Positions 46,477-60,821 of a DNA stretch of 64,000 nucleotides are shown here, one piece after another (the stretch's first letter is position 1; the number at the start of each line of letters is the position of its first letter). The position numbers and the translations under genes were made by a program. The notes beneath the pieces are model-generated. The model ran no database searches. It was not told where the DNA came from and saw nothing but the letters and a program-made list of their open reading frames with translations. Source of the stretch: Symsagittifera roscoffensis. Taxonomy: Eukaryota; Xenacoelomorpha; Acoela; Convolutidae. Location of the stretch: positions 682,001 to 746,000 of the forward strand of contig NW_026970820.1 of assembly GCF_963678635.1 (NCBI RefSeq). Reading direction: 5' to 3'.

Positions 46477-48980
46477 AGGTTACTCTTTCGCCCCACCCAC
46501 CCGACCAATTCATTTACCCACCCACCTGATCAGTCAGTGCGCCTTCACGTCTTCTTTTGAAAATTTATTCATTCCGTAGCTGGAATTGATTAATGGTTTT
46601 CCCTAATACATGAAACTTTGACAGACAGATATCCAACTATTTGATAGAGCATTTTTCGAATCACTTCTTCGAATAGATTTTCAAAAAAAGCCTAAAAAAA
46701 ATCATGCGCTTTTATTACATATGTCATCGAAGCAAAAAGAGTACCGTGTTGGTTCCATAAATGGCTCCAGTACCCACAATGCTAAGATGCAGGAAAAATA
46801 CCTTTCTATTAAATTTGAGATACAATGTCTCATGAAGGAAATGGAAACGCTATCCTAGGGTGCAGGTTTTCTGAAAAAATGGTATCAGCTGAAACATAAC
46901 AGCACAACATAGCGGCTGCTCTCTATTTCTCTGCTCTTTATTCGAGGTCCCGGATGCCCCTGCTTGGGACCACAAGGGTCCCAGGGCGCATCCTATAGGG
47001 ATTAAAGCATCAAACGTACAATCATGAAATGAGAAATTCTAATCACTTATTACAATGTTCCATATTTCATTTTGCTCAGCAATCAGTAAACTGTTGTATT
47101 TTTAACTTGAAGAGCCTATTATATTATCAAACAAAATTTTTCGATAAAAATTACATTTTCTTTTAGTTTTTCAAACAATATTTTACAATTTGAAACAAAA
47201 AGAAACCTTGCATTTCTTTGCAGTAACTAAGTCAGTGCACTGTAGCTACACTAGTGAATGTAAAACATAGTTAAAAAAACGGACAACTGAATCTGGTTTT
47301 TTAAATTTAATGTTTTTTTGTTCGGCTTTTAAATAGGATCACGTCAATTAATAATTGAAATTGAGCAAAGACAAGAATATAACACTCGCAATTTTTGTTC
47401 AATATTGATTAGAAAAATGATCAAACCACTCTATATTGCCTATGGCAAGCTCAAAACATCAATCAAAAACCACTTTTGTTCACTTTTAAAATTGAATTAT
47501 TTTTCGACCAAAAAAAGTTAGAGATGAAATTGAAAAAAATTTTTTTTTTCCTGAATATGAAAAAATTTGTGTCAAACTGCCTCATCCATTGAAACATTTT
47601 CTATGAACCTATTCAGAAAGGTTCTGTTGAGCAATGCCGAAAAAATAACCCCTTTTGAGAAAAATTCAAAAAACACATTTTTGGTTAACTCAAAAAAGTG
47701 GAAAAAGTGGGAAAAGGGGTCTTCAAAATGAAACCATCCAAAAGTGGCATTAACTAACTGCCATTATTTTGTGAATTCAGACCCGCATGCAAAAATTTAC
47801 GAAAATCCTACCTGAAGTTTTTCAGAACAGATTAGTTTCTCCGGATTTTTGGTAGTACTGATTTCTTTACTGTACTTATAATTAAAGTCAAATCAAAAAG
47901 TCGTAAAAACTACAATTTTTAATCAATTTTGACAAATAAATGATCAAAACCCACTAAATTGGCTATGGCAAGTCCGAATCTACCATCAGAAACCATTTTT
48001 TCCCATTTCTGAAAATTTTCATTTTTTAAAAAATAAATGTTGAGTCACAAACGGGAAAAATCATATTTTTTCAAAAAGTCAAAAATAATTCCTCCATTTA
48101 AACTAAATCATCAGGCCACACGTTAGGAACCTGTTCAGAATGGTTTCCATGATCAAAGCAGCAAAAGTCACCCATTTTGAGAAAAGTCGAAAAAACACCT
48201 TTTTAGTTAACTCAAAAAAGTGGAAAAAGTGGGGGAAGGGGTCTTCAAAATGAAATCATCCAAAAGTGGCAACAACAAACTGCCATTATTTTCTAATTTC
48301 AGACCCGCATGCAAAAAATTACGAAAATCCTACCTGAAGTTTTTGAGAACAGATTAGTTTCTCGGGAATTTTGGTAGTACTATTTTTATTACTATAATTA
48401 TAATTAAAGTCAAAACTAAAAGTCGTAAAAACTACAATTTTGAATAAATTTTGACAAATAAATGGTCAAAACCCACTAAATTGGCTATGGCAAGTTCGAA
48501 TATACCATCAGAAACCATTTTTTCCCATTTTTGAAAATTTTCATTTTTTTGAAAATAAATGTTGAGTCACAAAAGGGAAAAATCAAATTTTTTCAAAAAG
48601 TCAAAAAAAAATATTCCATTTAAACTAATTCATCAGGCCACACGTTAGGAACCTGTTCAGAATGGTTTTCATGATCAAAGCAGCAAAAGTCACCCATTTT
48701 GAGAAAAGTTGAAAAAACACCTTTTTAGTTAACTCAAAAAAGTGGAAAAAGTGGGAAAATGGGTCTTGAAAATGAAACCATCCAAAAGTGGCATTAACAA
48801 ACTGCCATTATTTTCCAAATTCAGGCCCGCATGCAAAAAATTAGGAAATTCTGACGTGCGGTTTAGCAGAACTCGATAGTTACTAGGAATATTTACCACT
48901 GTAAAAAATTTATTGCCTTTTGACCGGAAGGGGCCCCTACCCCTTCCTAAATGCTTTTTGTGCTACACGCGACCATCTAG
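46477..48980 (+). repeat. Unit 21 (family C/B mosaic)
   Basis: 2504 bp, starting AGGTTACTCTTTCGCCCC as unit 13 does. The first ~1.2 kb, with the central hairpin at 46952-46993, follows unit 13. From about 47,700 the sequence follows units 11 and 20 (family B) through the second anchor. Anchors at 47785, 48307 and 48829. Terminal hairpin 48926-48947; CTAG 48977-48980. Confidence 0.84.
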
Positions 48981-51289
48981 AGGAAATTGTTTCGCCCCAC
49001 CCACCCGACCAATATCATTTACCCACCCACCTGATCAGTCAGGCCACGACTACCTTTTTTCGATTTGATCGAGTAACGAAAAGCGGTTTGTGATTCTCCA
49101 TCACCTTAAAAATGAAGGAGCAGGTTTTTACTTAGCCAACTATCCTTTTGGGGGTAAAATGGGTTTGGTTTTTGATGCGTCTTTGCCCGAAAACCTCATC
49201 AAAAAGAATAATTTACCCGGCTTTTCTAGTATTTCCTGACCACATTTTCGATCTGTCTCTGGCCACGACGTCGTTTAGTTAATGTTCTTCCCCGACATTT
49301 TTTTCTACAATCGTATTTTTTTACGAATAAAAGAGATTGCCAACACATCAGCGCTGTCCAAAATAGATTAGGAAATTGAACAACTTTAGTTTTTTTTTTA
49401 TTTTTGATCGTCGTAACGGATGCTCCCCACATGGGACCACAGGGGTCCCAGGGAGCATCCCAAAAAGATTAAAGCAAAAGTTCAACAATTATTTACCCGT
49501 CAATTTGGGTCACTCTTGCGGTTCAACAATCTGTATTTTTTTTTAAAATGATTCCAAGAACAGTTCAGGGCTGCATGCAAAAAATAAGAACATTCTCACG
49601 CATCGGAATTATGAAATTACTAATTATTTTTTTTAAATTCTCATTATTTGTAGTAGCTTTATAAGATCCAAACTGAAAAACTAAAAAATCAACAATGTAT
49701 AACTATTTTTGAAATTAAAACACTCCCCGTATCTACTAAATCGACAATGGCAAGCTCACATACACCATCAAAAATCATTTTTTTTTTCACTTTTGAAAAC
49801 TTAAATTTTTTTGAGAAAAAAAAAGTTGAGTCAGAAACGGGAAAAATCATATTTTTTCAAAATGTCAAAAAAAATTGTTCCATTTAAACTTAATCAGTAG
49901 GCCACACGTTGGGAACCTGTTCAAAATGTTTTTTTCATAAACAATGCAGCAAAACTTACCCATTTTGAGAAAAGTGCAAAAAACACCTTTTTGGTTAACT
50001 CAAAAAAGTGGAAAAAGTGGAGAAAAGGGTCTTCAAAACGAAACCATCCAAAAGTGGCATTAACTAACTGCCATTATTTTGTGAATTCAGACCCGCATGC
50101 AAAAATTTACGAAAATCCTATGGGAAGTTTTTGAGAACAGATTAGTTTCTCCGGAATTTTGGTAGTACTAATTTCATTACTGTACTTATAATTAAAGTCA
50201 AATCAAAAAGTCGTAAAAACTACAATTTTCAATCAATTTTGACAAATAAATGATCAAAACCCACTAAATTGGCTATGGCAAGTTCGAATCTACCATCAGA
50301 AACCATTTTTTCCCATTTCTGAAAATTTTCATTTTTTACAAAATAAATGTTGAGTCACAAACGGGAAAAATCATACTTTTTCAAAAAGTCAAAAAAATTC
50401 TTCCATTTAAACTAATTCATCAGGCCACACGCTGAGAACCTGTTCAGAATGGTTTCCATGATCAAAGCAGCAAAAGTCACCCATTTTGAGAAAAGTCGAA
50501 AAAACACCTTTTTAGTTAACTCAAAAAAGCGGAAAAAGTGGGAAAAGGGGTCTTCAAAATGAAACCATCCAAAAGTGGCATTAACAAACTGCCATTATTT
50601 TCTAATTTCAGACCCGCATGCAAAAAATTACGAAAATCCTACGTGAAGTTTCTGAGAACAGATTAGTTTCTCGGGAATTTTGGTAGTACTATTTTTATTA
50701 CTATAATAATAATTAAAGTCAAATGTAAAAGTCATAAAAACTACAATTTTTTATCAATTTAGACAAATTAATGTTCAAAACCCACTAAATTGGCTATGGC
50801 AAGTTCGAATATACCATCAGAAACCATTTTTTCCCATTTTTGAAAATTTTCATTTTTTTGAAAATAAATGTTGAGTCACAAACGGGAAAAATCATATTTT
50901 TTCAAAAAGTCAAAAAAAAATATTCCAATTAAACTAACTCATCAGGCCACACGTTAGGAACCTGTTCAGAATGGTTTTCATGATCAAAGCAGCAAAAGTC
51001 ACCCATTTTGAGAAAAGTCGAAAAAACACCTTTTTAGTTAACTCAAAAAAGTGGAAAAAGTGGGAAAAGGGGTCTTCAAAATGAAACCATCCAAAAATGG
51101 CATTAACAAACTGCCATTATTTTCCAAATTCAGACCCGCATGCAAAAAATTAGGAAATTCTGACGTGCGGTTTAGCAGAACTCGATAGTTACTAGGAATA
51201 TTTACCACTGTAAAAAATTTATTGCCTTTTGACCGGAAGGGGCCCCTACCCCTTCCTAATCGCTTTTTGTGCTACACGCGACCATCTAG
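48981..51289 (+). repeat. Unit 22 (family B)
   Basis: Complete family B unit, 2309 bp, starting AGGAAATTGTTTCGCCCC. Central hairpin 49418-49460; terminal hairpin 51235-51256; CTAG 51286-51289. The first 1.4 kb closely matches unit 24, two places downstream, with unit 23 (family D) between them. Confidence 0.86.
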
Positions 51290-53757
51290 CCGGTCAGGTC
51301 TGCGTCCCACCCGCCCTCCGTGACTAATCTTGCTTCCGAGACAAGTTTTGTCTTTCACCTTTACCCCATCTCAGGTCAGTTAATCTTAAAAAAAACCCTA
51401 CTTGAAACGTTCGCGTTCACATTACCCCCTACGGGCGCAATGGCAAAGCCCATTTTTTCTTCTCACTTAACTTCTTCTCCGAACAGTTCACATAAAACAT
51501 TACTATGATTTTATCTAAAATTTGCCGTGTCCAGCTGCGACTCCGACTTTTTTCACGTCACTGGTGTTCCAACAACAGGACCACATGAGATTCCCATTCA
51601 GATACTGTCTCAATTTTGAAAATATTGATTTGATTTTTTTTGCCGTTTTTCGTAAAATAAACTAATTACTTCATTCGAATTTAAAAAAAATACCGAAAAA
51701 CACTTAAAGATAGCAAGACATTATTGTGACTGTCGTCTATATCTGTTCTCTTTGTTGGAGGTCAATGATGCTCCCTAAATGGGACCACAAGGGTCCCAGG
51801 GAGCATCAATAAAGGCTTTGGATAGTATGCCATTTTTGATTAAGACAAAATCTTTGGCCAATTGTGTTTTTTTTCACAGTCCCTTATCCACTGCAAATGT
51901 AAAGACTAATTTTTGTTTGAAGTTTTAAAAAATAATAATAACCTTTTCATTTGTGATGACTCGTATCACTCATAAATCAGTGGAAGACTCTGATTAACCT
52001 TCTCAAGCATGAAAATACATAAAAAAAAGATTCTGGTTATTTCAGACTGCTTTTTTTGTTAAATTTCAGATAGATTTTGAAAAATCTTTCTTCAAATTGT
52101 ATGTCTGCCGAAAAAGAACAAAAATTACAAACTGAAACGATTTTGGTTAAATTAAGGCTCTTCACCCACCAAACTCGAAATTGCGAAGCTGAAACGAACA
52201 ATCGACAGCCCATTTTATAAGTTTTTTTTTTTTTTTTTAAAACGTGTCATATATTTTCAAAAGCAATATATTAAAGTTTCATTTTTTACCAGAAAAGTAA
52301 GTCCGAAAAAAACCAGATTTTCAAATACTGTCGAAAAATAAGGTGGCAAGTAGTTTTACCAATGGAATCATAGTATATGATTAAGTTCAAAATAGTTTTC
52401 ATTACCATTGACTAGACGCTTACTCAATTTGAGAAATGTCGTTAATAACTTTTTTGGAAACATAAAAAACGGATAATGGAAAAGTTTTCTTCAAACTTAT
52501 AGAAAAGAATTTTATGAGAAAAACCATTATTAATATCACGTGTAAATTACGAGAGTAGATTCAGGCCACATGCAAAATTTCAGCAGAAACACTCAAGCAA
52601 TTTTGAGAACGAAACAATTGTTCCAGAAATTGACAAAGTAGTGTATACACCAATTTTACCATAAATCGTCAAAATAAAAAAATCGCAAAAACTACAAATT
52701 TTATCCAATTTTGACTTTTAAACACTCTATACCGACTAAATTGACTATGGTAAGCTCGAATCAACCATCAAAAACTATTTTTAATCGTTTTGAATTTTTT
52801 AAGTTTTTTTCCATCAAAAAGTTGAGTCAGAAATGGGAAAAAGGTTTTTTTTTCAGAAAAACAAAAAAAGTTGTTCAAAATCAACTAAAAATCTAAGCCA
52901 CATTTTTTGAACCTGCTCAGAATGGTTCTGGTGACCGAAGCCGTAAAAAGTACCCAATTCGAGGAAATTCGAAAATACTCTTTTTTCAGCACTTTGAAAA
53001 AGTGGAAAAATGGAAAAAAAGGTCTTCAAACAAATAGGATGAAAAAGTGATCAGTAAAAGCATCGATGCCGTGTCAAATGAGGATTGCATGCCAATTTTT
53101 GAAACAATCCAACGGGTTTTTTTTAAGAACGAAACCATTTTTTGACAATTTTAGTAGTAGTATTTACACTAATTAGTACCATATATGGTCAAAATTCAAA
53201 AACACAAAAAACTACAATTTTCATCCAATTTTGACCTTCAAATACTCTATACCCACTAAATTGACTATCGGGAGCTCGAATCAACCATCAAAAACCACTT
53301 TTAATCACTTTCAAAATTTTTTATTTTTTAAATCAAAATGTTGAGTCAGAATTAGGAAAAAACATTTTTTTTCAAAAAGTCAAAAAAAGTTGTCCCAATT
53401 GAATAAACTCACTAAGCCACACTCTATGAACCTGTTCAGAATGGTTTTCATGACCAAAGCCGTAAAAAGTACCCAATTTGAGAAACTTCGAAAAATCACC
53501 TTTTAGTTAACTCAAAAAAGTGGAAAAATCGGGTAAAATGGGCTTCAAACCGATAGGATCGAAAAGTGACCTTTATAAGATATGATTGCCGTGTCAAATT
53601 AGGGCCGCATGCAAAAAATTAGAAAAATTCAACGAAACGTTTTTGAGAACTCGACAAATTTGGTCGTTTTGTTAAAGGTTAAATTTTAGAAATTTTTTGT
53701 CCGGAAGGGGCCCCTTCCCCTTCCTAAATGCTTTTTATGCTACACGCGACCATCTAG
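51290..53757 (+). repeat. Unit 23 (family D)
   Basis: Complete family D unit, 2468 bp. It begins CCGGTCAGGTCTGCG where units 1 and 14 have ATCTTTCAGGTCTGCG, so the first bases are replaced while the rest aligns. Central hairpin 51767-51807. The early hairpin has a further mismatch. Terminal hairpin 53703-53724 shares the CCCCTT loop with unit 14; CTAG 53754-53757. It is more diverged from units 1 and 14 than they are from each other. Confidence 0.86.
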
Positions 53758-56051
53758 AGGAAATTGTTTCGCCCCACCCACCCGACCAATATCATTTACC
53801 CACCCACCTGATCAGTCAGGCCACGACTACCTTTTTTCGATTTGATCGAGTAACGAAAAGCGGTTTGTGATTCTCCATCACCTTAAAAATGAAGGAGCAG
53901 GTTTTTACTTAGCCAACTATCCTTTTGGGGGTAAAATGGGTTTGGTTTTTGATGCGTCTTTGCCCGAAAATCTCATCAAAAAGAATAATTTACCCGGCTT
54001 TTCTAGTATTTCCTGACCACATTTTCGATCTGTCTCTGGCCACGACGTCGTTTAGTTAATGTTCTTCCCCGACATTTTTTTCTACAATCGTATTTTTTTA
54101 CGAATAAAAGAGATTGCCAACACATCAGCGCTGTCCAAAATAGATTAGGAAATTGAACAACTTTAGTTTTTTTTTATTTTTGATCGTCGTAACGGATGCT
54201 CCCCACATGGGACCACAGGGGTCCCAGGGAGCATCCCAAAAAGATTAAAGCAAAAGTTCAACAATTATTTACCCGTCAATTTGGGTCACTCTTGCGGTTC
54301 AACAATCTGTATTTTTTTTAAAATGATTCCAAGAACAGTTCAGGGCTGCATGCAAAAAATAAGAACATTCTCACGCATCGGAATTATGAAATTACTAATT
54401 ATTTTTTTTAAATTCTCATTATTTGTAGTAGCTTTATAAGATCCAAACTGAAAAACTAAAAAATCAACAATTTTTAACTATTTTTGAAATTAAAACACTC
54501 CGTATCTACTGAATCGACAATGGCAAGCTCAAATACACCATCAAAAATCATTTTTTTTTTCACTTTTGAAAACTTAAATTTTTTTGAGAAAAAAAAGTTG
54601 AGTCAGAAACGGGAAAAATCATATTTTTTCAAAATGTCAAAAAAAATTGTTCCATTTAAACTTAATCAGTAGGCCACACGTTGGGAAAATGTTTTTCATA
54701 AACAATGAAGCAAAATTTACCCATTTTGAGAAAAGTGCAAAAAACACCTTTTTGGTTAACTCAAAAAAGTGGAAAAAGTGGAGAAAAGGGTCTTCAAAAC
54801 GAAACCATCCAAAAGTGGCATTAACTAACTGCCATTATTTTGTAAATTCAGACCCGCATGCAAAAGTTTACGAAAATCCTACGGGAAGTTTTTGAGAACA
54901 GATTAGTTTCTCCGGAATTTTGGTAGTACTAATTTCATTACTGTACTTATAATTAAAGTCAAATCAAAAAGTCGTAAAAACTACAATTTTCAATCAATTT
55001 TGACAAAGAAATGATCAAAACCCACTAAATTGGCTATGGCAAGTTCGAATCTACCATCAGAAACCATTTTTTCCCATTTCTGAAAATTTTCATTTTTTAC
55101 AAAATAAATGTTGAGTCACAAACGGGAAAAATCATACTTTTTCAAAAAGTCAAAAAAAATTCTTCCATTTCAACTAATTCATCAGGCCACACGTTAGGAA
55201 CCTGTTCAAAATGGTTTCCATGATCAAAGCAGCAAAAGTCACCCATTTTGAGAAAAGTCGAAAAAAACACCTTTTTAGTTAACTCAAAAAAGTAGAAAAA
55301 GTGGAGAAAGGGGTCTTCAAAACGAAACCATCCAAAAGTGGCATTAACTAACTGCCATTATTTTGTAAATTCAGACCCGCATGCAAAAATTAACGAAAAT
55401 CCTACGGGAAGTTTTTGAGAACAGATTAGTTTCTCCGGAATTTTGATAGTACTAATTTCATTACTGTACTTATAATTAAAGTCGAATCAAAAAGTCGTAA
55501 AAACTACAATTTTTAATCAATTTTGACAAATAAATGATCAAAACCCACTAAATTGGCTATGGCAAGTTCGAATCTACCATTAGAAACCATTTTTTCCCAT
55601 TTCTGAAAACTTTCATTTTTTAAAAAAAAATGTTGAGTCACAAACGGGAAAAAATATATTTTTTCAAAAAGTCAAAAAAAAATGTTCCATTTAAATTTAT
55701 CCATTAGGCCACACGTTGGGAACCTGTTCAGAATGGTTTTCATGATCATAGCAGCAAAATTTACCCATATTGAGAAAAGTCGAAAAAACACCTTTTTAGT
55801 TAACTCAAAAAAGTGGGAAAAGTGGGTAAAAGGGTCTTCAAAATGAAACCATCCAAAAGTGGCATTAACAAACTGCCATTATTTTCCAAATTCAGACCCG
55901 CATGCAAAAAATTAGGAAATTCTGACGGGCGGTTTAGCAGAACTCGATAGTTTCTAGGAATATTAACTACCGTAAAAAATTTTTTGCCTTTTGACCGGAA
56001 GGGGCCCCTACCCCTTCCTAATCGCTTTTTGTGCTACACGCGACCATCTAG
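53758..56051 (+). repeat. Unit 24 (family B)
   Basis: Complete family B unit, 2294 bp, starting AGGAAATTGTTTCGCCCC. Central hairpin 54194-54236; terminal hairpin 55997-56018; CTAG 56048-56051. Near-identical to unit 22 over the first ~1.4 kb, with a small deletion near 54685, then diverging toward the end, again suggesting conversion of the 3' modules. Confidence 0.86.
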
Positions 56052-58605
56052 AGGCAGAGCAGGCGCCCCACCCACCCAACCTGTGTGCTTCACCCACCCA
56101 CCCAATCAGTCAGGATTTGTCCACGACCTATTCTTCTCAACTCGATTCATTCCGTAGATGGAATCGAGTTATGATGTGCCCCAAGACATAGAGATTTGAC
56201 GAACACGTGTCCCACTATTTGATAGATCTTTTTTCGAATCAGTTTCTTCTAATTGATTTGCAAACTATGGGCCAGAAATCAACATGTGCATTCATCAAAG
56301 ATGTCAACAAAGCAAAAAAAAGCACCGTGCATGTTCCATATTTGTGTCCCAGTTTTGACAATGGGAAGAAGCAGCAAAACTTCAAACACCTTAATACTAA
56401 AATTTAGATATAATTTCTCATGAATGAAACAAATACACTCTCCTCAGGTTTAGTTTCAAGAGGAAATTGTAAATGATGAAAAGTATCAATACAACATGCG
56501 GCTGCTTTTTTTTTCTCTGCTCTTTGCTCAAGGTCCCGGATGCCCCTACCTGGGACCACAAGGGTCCCAGGGAGCATCCTACAGTGATTTTAGCATAAAA
56601 CATACAATTATGAATAGCAAAGCTCTAAGCAGTTTTGAAATTTTTTTCCCCATTTTTCTTCTCTCCACAAAGGGTATACAATCCCATTTTTGTTACAAAG
56701 AGCCTGTTAAACTAGCAATCCAAAACTTACAGTTAAATTATAAACTCATTACTTTTCCGAATTTGTAACAAAATTGTACATTTTGAACCGCAGTTAAACC
56801 TTGTAACTCGGTGCAGTAACAAAGTCAAGTGCACACTAGCTACATTTTCAACACAGTAAATTATTTTAAAAAGGACAACTGCATCTGGTTTTTCATAAAA
56901 AAACAACACTAGTCAACGCAGTAAATTCTTTAAAGAAAGGACCTCTGAATCTGGTTTTTCGTTTGATTTTTAATTTGTATTACATAAGTTATTAATTGAA
57001 ATCGAACAAAAACAACTAAAAAAATTTTACCATTTTTGATCAGTTTCGACAAAAAAATTACAAAACCTCACTTATTTGACTGTGGCAGGCTCAAACTATC
57101 TATCAAAAAGCACTTTTGCTTAAGTTTTTTTTAAGTTAAAAATGAAAAAAGGATCAAAAAGGAAAAACAAAATCGATTCTCTCATACTATCAAAACAATA
57201 GGTGACAGACACTTTTGCCCATAGACACACACCGTAGGAACCTGTTTACAAAAGGTCTTCATAGGCAAAGCCGAAAAACTACCCGTTTCGAGAAAAGAGC
57301 AAAAAAAAAATTTGGCATCCTACGAAATTGCTAAAATCAAGAAAAAAGAAAAATGGCCTTAAAAAAGAAAACATTAGAAAATAGTAACGAACTGGCATCA
57401 CTCTGTGAATTCAGAATGTCATGCAAAAATACATAAAAAGATTTCGGGAAGATTTTTGAACGGTCTCTCCGGAATTTTGATAGTACTTTTTATACTACTA
57501 TAGTATTGAATAAAGTCAAAACAAAAAGTCTTAAAAACTAACACTTCTTAACAATTTCGACAAATAAATGATCAAACCCTCTAAGTTGACTATGAGAAGC
57601 CCGAATATTTCATCAAAAATTATTTTTGAATACTTTTGGAATTTTTTCATTTTCGACCAAAAAAAGATAAAGTTGAAAATCCAAAAAACTTATTTTTTCA
57701 AAAAATCATAAAAAATTGGCCCCAATCTATTTTATCCTCAGAAACACACTCTGGGAACGGATTTAGAAAGACTATGATGACCAAAGCCGACATATTACTT
57801 ATTTTGAGAAAAGGGCAAAAAACCATTTTTGGCTCCCTACCAAAGCTGGAGAAATCGGACAAAATGGTATTGAAAAAGAAACCATCGAAAATTGGCAAAT
57901 ACAAACTGCCAGTCTTCTATCCATTTGAGCCTCATGCAAAAACTCAGAAAAAGTCCAGCGGAAATATTTGAGAACATGCCAGTTTCTCCTGAATTTTGAA
58001 ATTATTTTTTGTACTACTGTAGTATTAAATATAGTGAAATCTAAAAGTCGTAAAAACTATAATTTTTGTTCAATTTTGACAATTTAATAATCAAAACCCA
58101 CTATATTGACTACGGCAACCTCAAATATATCATCAGAATGCTTTTTTTCTCACTTTTGAAAAAAAAAAATTTTTTGAGGAAAAATGTTGAGTCAGAAACG
58201 GGAAAAATCAATTTTTTTCAAAAAGTTAAAAAAAGTTGTTCCATTCGGATTAATTCATTAGGCTAAACTTTATGAACCTGTTCAGAACTGTTTTCATGTC
58301 CAAAGCCGTAAAACTTACCCATTTTGAGAAAAGTCCAAAAAACACCTTTTTAGTTAACGCAAAAAAGTGGAAAAAGTGGGAAAAATGGTCTTCAAAATTA
58401 AACCATCGAAAAGTGGCATTAACAAACTGCCATTATTTCGTCAATTCAGACCCGCATGCAAAAAATTAGGAAGTTCTGACGAAACGTTTTGGAGAACGTG
58501 AAAGTTTTCAGCAAAATGGTATATGTATATTTTTTATAGTACTTCTGCACGGGAGGGGCCCCTACCCCTCCCTAATTGCTTTTTTTGCTACACGCGACCA
58601 TCTAG
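56052..58605 (+). repeat. Unit 25 (family C), diverged copy
   Basis: Longest unit, 2554 bp, starting AGGCAGAGCAGGCGCCCC. Central hairpin 56538-56579, with GGGAGCATCC as 3' arm. A local tandem duplication near 56875-56970 repeats a CTGNATCTGGTTTTTC segment. Anchors at 57419 and 57932 (both TCATGC) and 58454. Terminal hairpin 58551-58572 is type 1b; CTAG 58602-58605. The first two modules are well diverged, so this is probably an old copy. The 111-codon frame at 57636-57971 is the longest in the window and is module-derived. Confidence 0.85.
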
Positions 58606-60821
58606 CACAATCAGGTACTAGTGGCTTGATTTGAGATTTTAGTATTTTCTCGGACCAAAAGAGAGTGTCGTCAAGCATCTACATCTTGTGCTCAAGCAAA
58701 TACGTGGACTTCTACGCATTCCCATTAGCAATGCGCCCTTCGGGCGCAAATGCCAATGCTCAATTAATTTTGCCAGGTGAAAAAAAAATTATTTAAAAAT
58801 GTCTGCTAAATTTTACTTTAAACTATCACCAAAAAACGCAAATAATTCAATGTGTAAAACAATAAAATTTTCGCCAATACCAGACATGCAATGAGACTGA
58901 TTTTGGCAAAAGTGAAATAGAAATTGTAAAAACAAGCAAGAAAATAATTGTTCAAAAAAAGAACGCAACATCAGAAAATTATTTGATCTCCGCTAATGAC
59001 ATAATTATGATCAGGCTGATTTCAGATTAAAGCGTACAATTTAGGGTTACGGCTGCACCCTCTAACGGTCCCAGAGGGACCGAGTGAGCATCCTACTTCG
59101 ATCCTGGATAACGGATAGTTGTTTTTAATTTTTCATAAAATTTTTTTTTCTTTAAGGCTTGTTTTCATTTTGTCATGAGAAGCTGTAGAGATTTCAAAAC
59201 ATTTTGACTTCAATAAACAATGGTTCCAAGAACAACTGACGTTAGGCGATTACAAATACGGTTGGTGAAAACTGGTAAAGGATAATGTTGCGAAAAATTG
59301 TAAGCTTTAGGAAAATTAAAGAACAGTTTTTTCTTTTTTTTTTGTAAATGGGGAGAAATCATTCAAATTTTTAAATTTTGCCTTAAACCAACTATTTTTC
59401 TTAAGTAATGAAGATTCCTGTTCTAGCCTTTTATAACACTTTAGCAGAAAAAACATCAAAATGTTTGAAAACGTTTTAAAATAAAGAAAAACTATAAATT
59501 ATGTTATTTTTGAAAAAAAAATCAAAAAATAGTAAATTTAAAAATTGAAAAAAAGTGAAAAACAATTGCGTATTGCAATTCAGCGTACCCAAATTAGTGG
59601 GTCTAGCATTTTAAATTATCAAAAAATGTTGAAAATTGTAGATTTTATGAAGTTTTCATTTTGGCTATTTTTCCTTGTCGCCTCCACTTAAGGCACCTTT
59701 GAGCCAACTTGAGAAACTGGAACCTAAACAAGCTATACAGATAGTCTGATTGAGCCATTTTCAGCGTGATAACACCCCTGGAAGAAAACAAAACTCCAGA
59801 AAAGAAAGAAAATTTTGAACTTTAACCTTTTTTCTTCTTCAAATGGCGATACTTAGAATATTTTTTCAGCTGAAAAGTTCAAAAAAAATCAAAAAATTCA
59901 AATTTTGAAAAAAATTTAAAAAAATCTCATCAGTCTGTTTATTGGAGTCTTCGAGGTTTTGGGAGATCTTATCTGGCGGCTAACAACAAAAGGATCACTT
60001 ATTATAAAAATTTGAGAAAGGTCAAAAAAACATGTTTTTTCGATTTTTTTGACAGAATTCCGAAAGCAATATCTTGGCTAAAAACAAAAATGAGGGCCTA
60101 AAATTAGTACAAACAGTACTCCCACATAAAGTACATTAGGTTGGAAACAAAAAATTGACTCTGACTCAAAAATCGTTTTTTAACTTTATTTCTGAACAAA
60201 AAATTGTAAAAAAATCTAAAATTAAAAAATTTTTTGAAAAAAACGATTGTTTTGAAAAAGTGCCAATTTTTAGCTGAAACTTTTCATTTTAGCTAAGGAA
60301 GCCAGAGCAATGTTCTTTAAGCTCAAATAATTTAATTAAGCAAATTATTTTCAAGTTTTTTCGTTAAAGGCTTTTATTTTGAAAAAAATATTCAAAAATG
60401 GGTAAAAAAAAGTCAAAAAAATTAATTTTCTCAGATTGAAAAACCTCCACTGCCATGATGATTAGTTCGTTCGATAGGACTACTGAGATCAATTTAGACG
60501 TATTTTCATAAGTATATCAAAATTTTTATTTATTTTTGAGAATTAAGCAAAATAAAAACTTTTCCCAAATTGGGCAAAAAGCCCAAATTAGCCCAAACAC
60601 CTGTTAAAAATTGTTGGGTCAAAAAATCACAAAAGAAAACCCCTATTCGTTTGCCATTTTAGGGCCGCATGCAAAAAATTAGACCATTCTAACCTGACAA
60701 TTTCGAGAATCGACTTTTTTGCAAAATTTCTCTATAGTCCATTTGAGGGATATTACTTGTACCGGTGGGGGCCCCTACCCCACCTCAAAAAATTTTGTAA
60801 TGCTGGAACGCGGCCACCTAG
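58606..60821 (+). repeat. Unit 26 (family A mosaic)
   Basis: Complete family A unit, 2216 bp, starting CACAATCAGGTACTAGTG. The first ~970 bp are clearly diverged from all other A units; from about 59,600 on, the sequence is almost identical to units 2 and 12. Central hairpin 59051-59093; terminal hairpin 60764-60784; CTAG 60818-60821. Confidence 0.85.

Noticed and set aside
57636-57971. Longest open frame, 111 codons, in unit 25
   Set aside because: It lies within a 520-bp module, is low-complexity (Lys/Phe-rich), and has no equivalent frame in sister modules.
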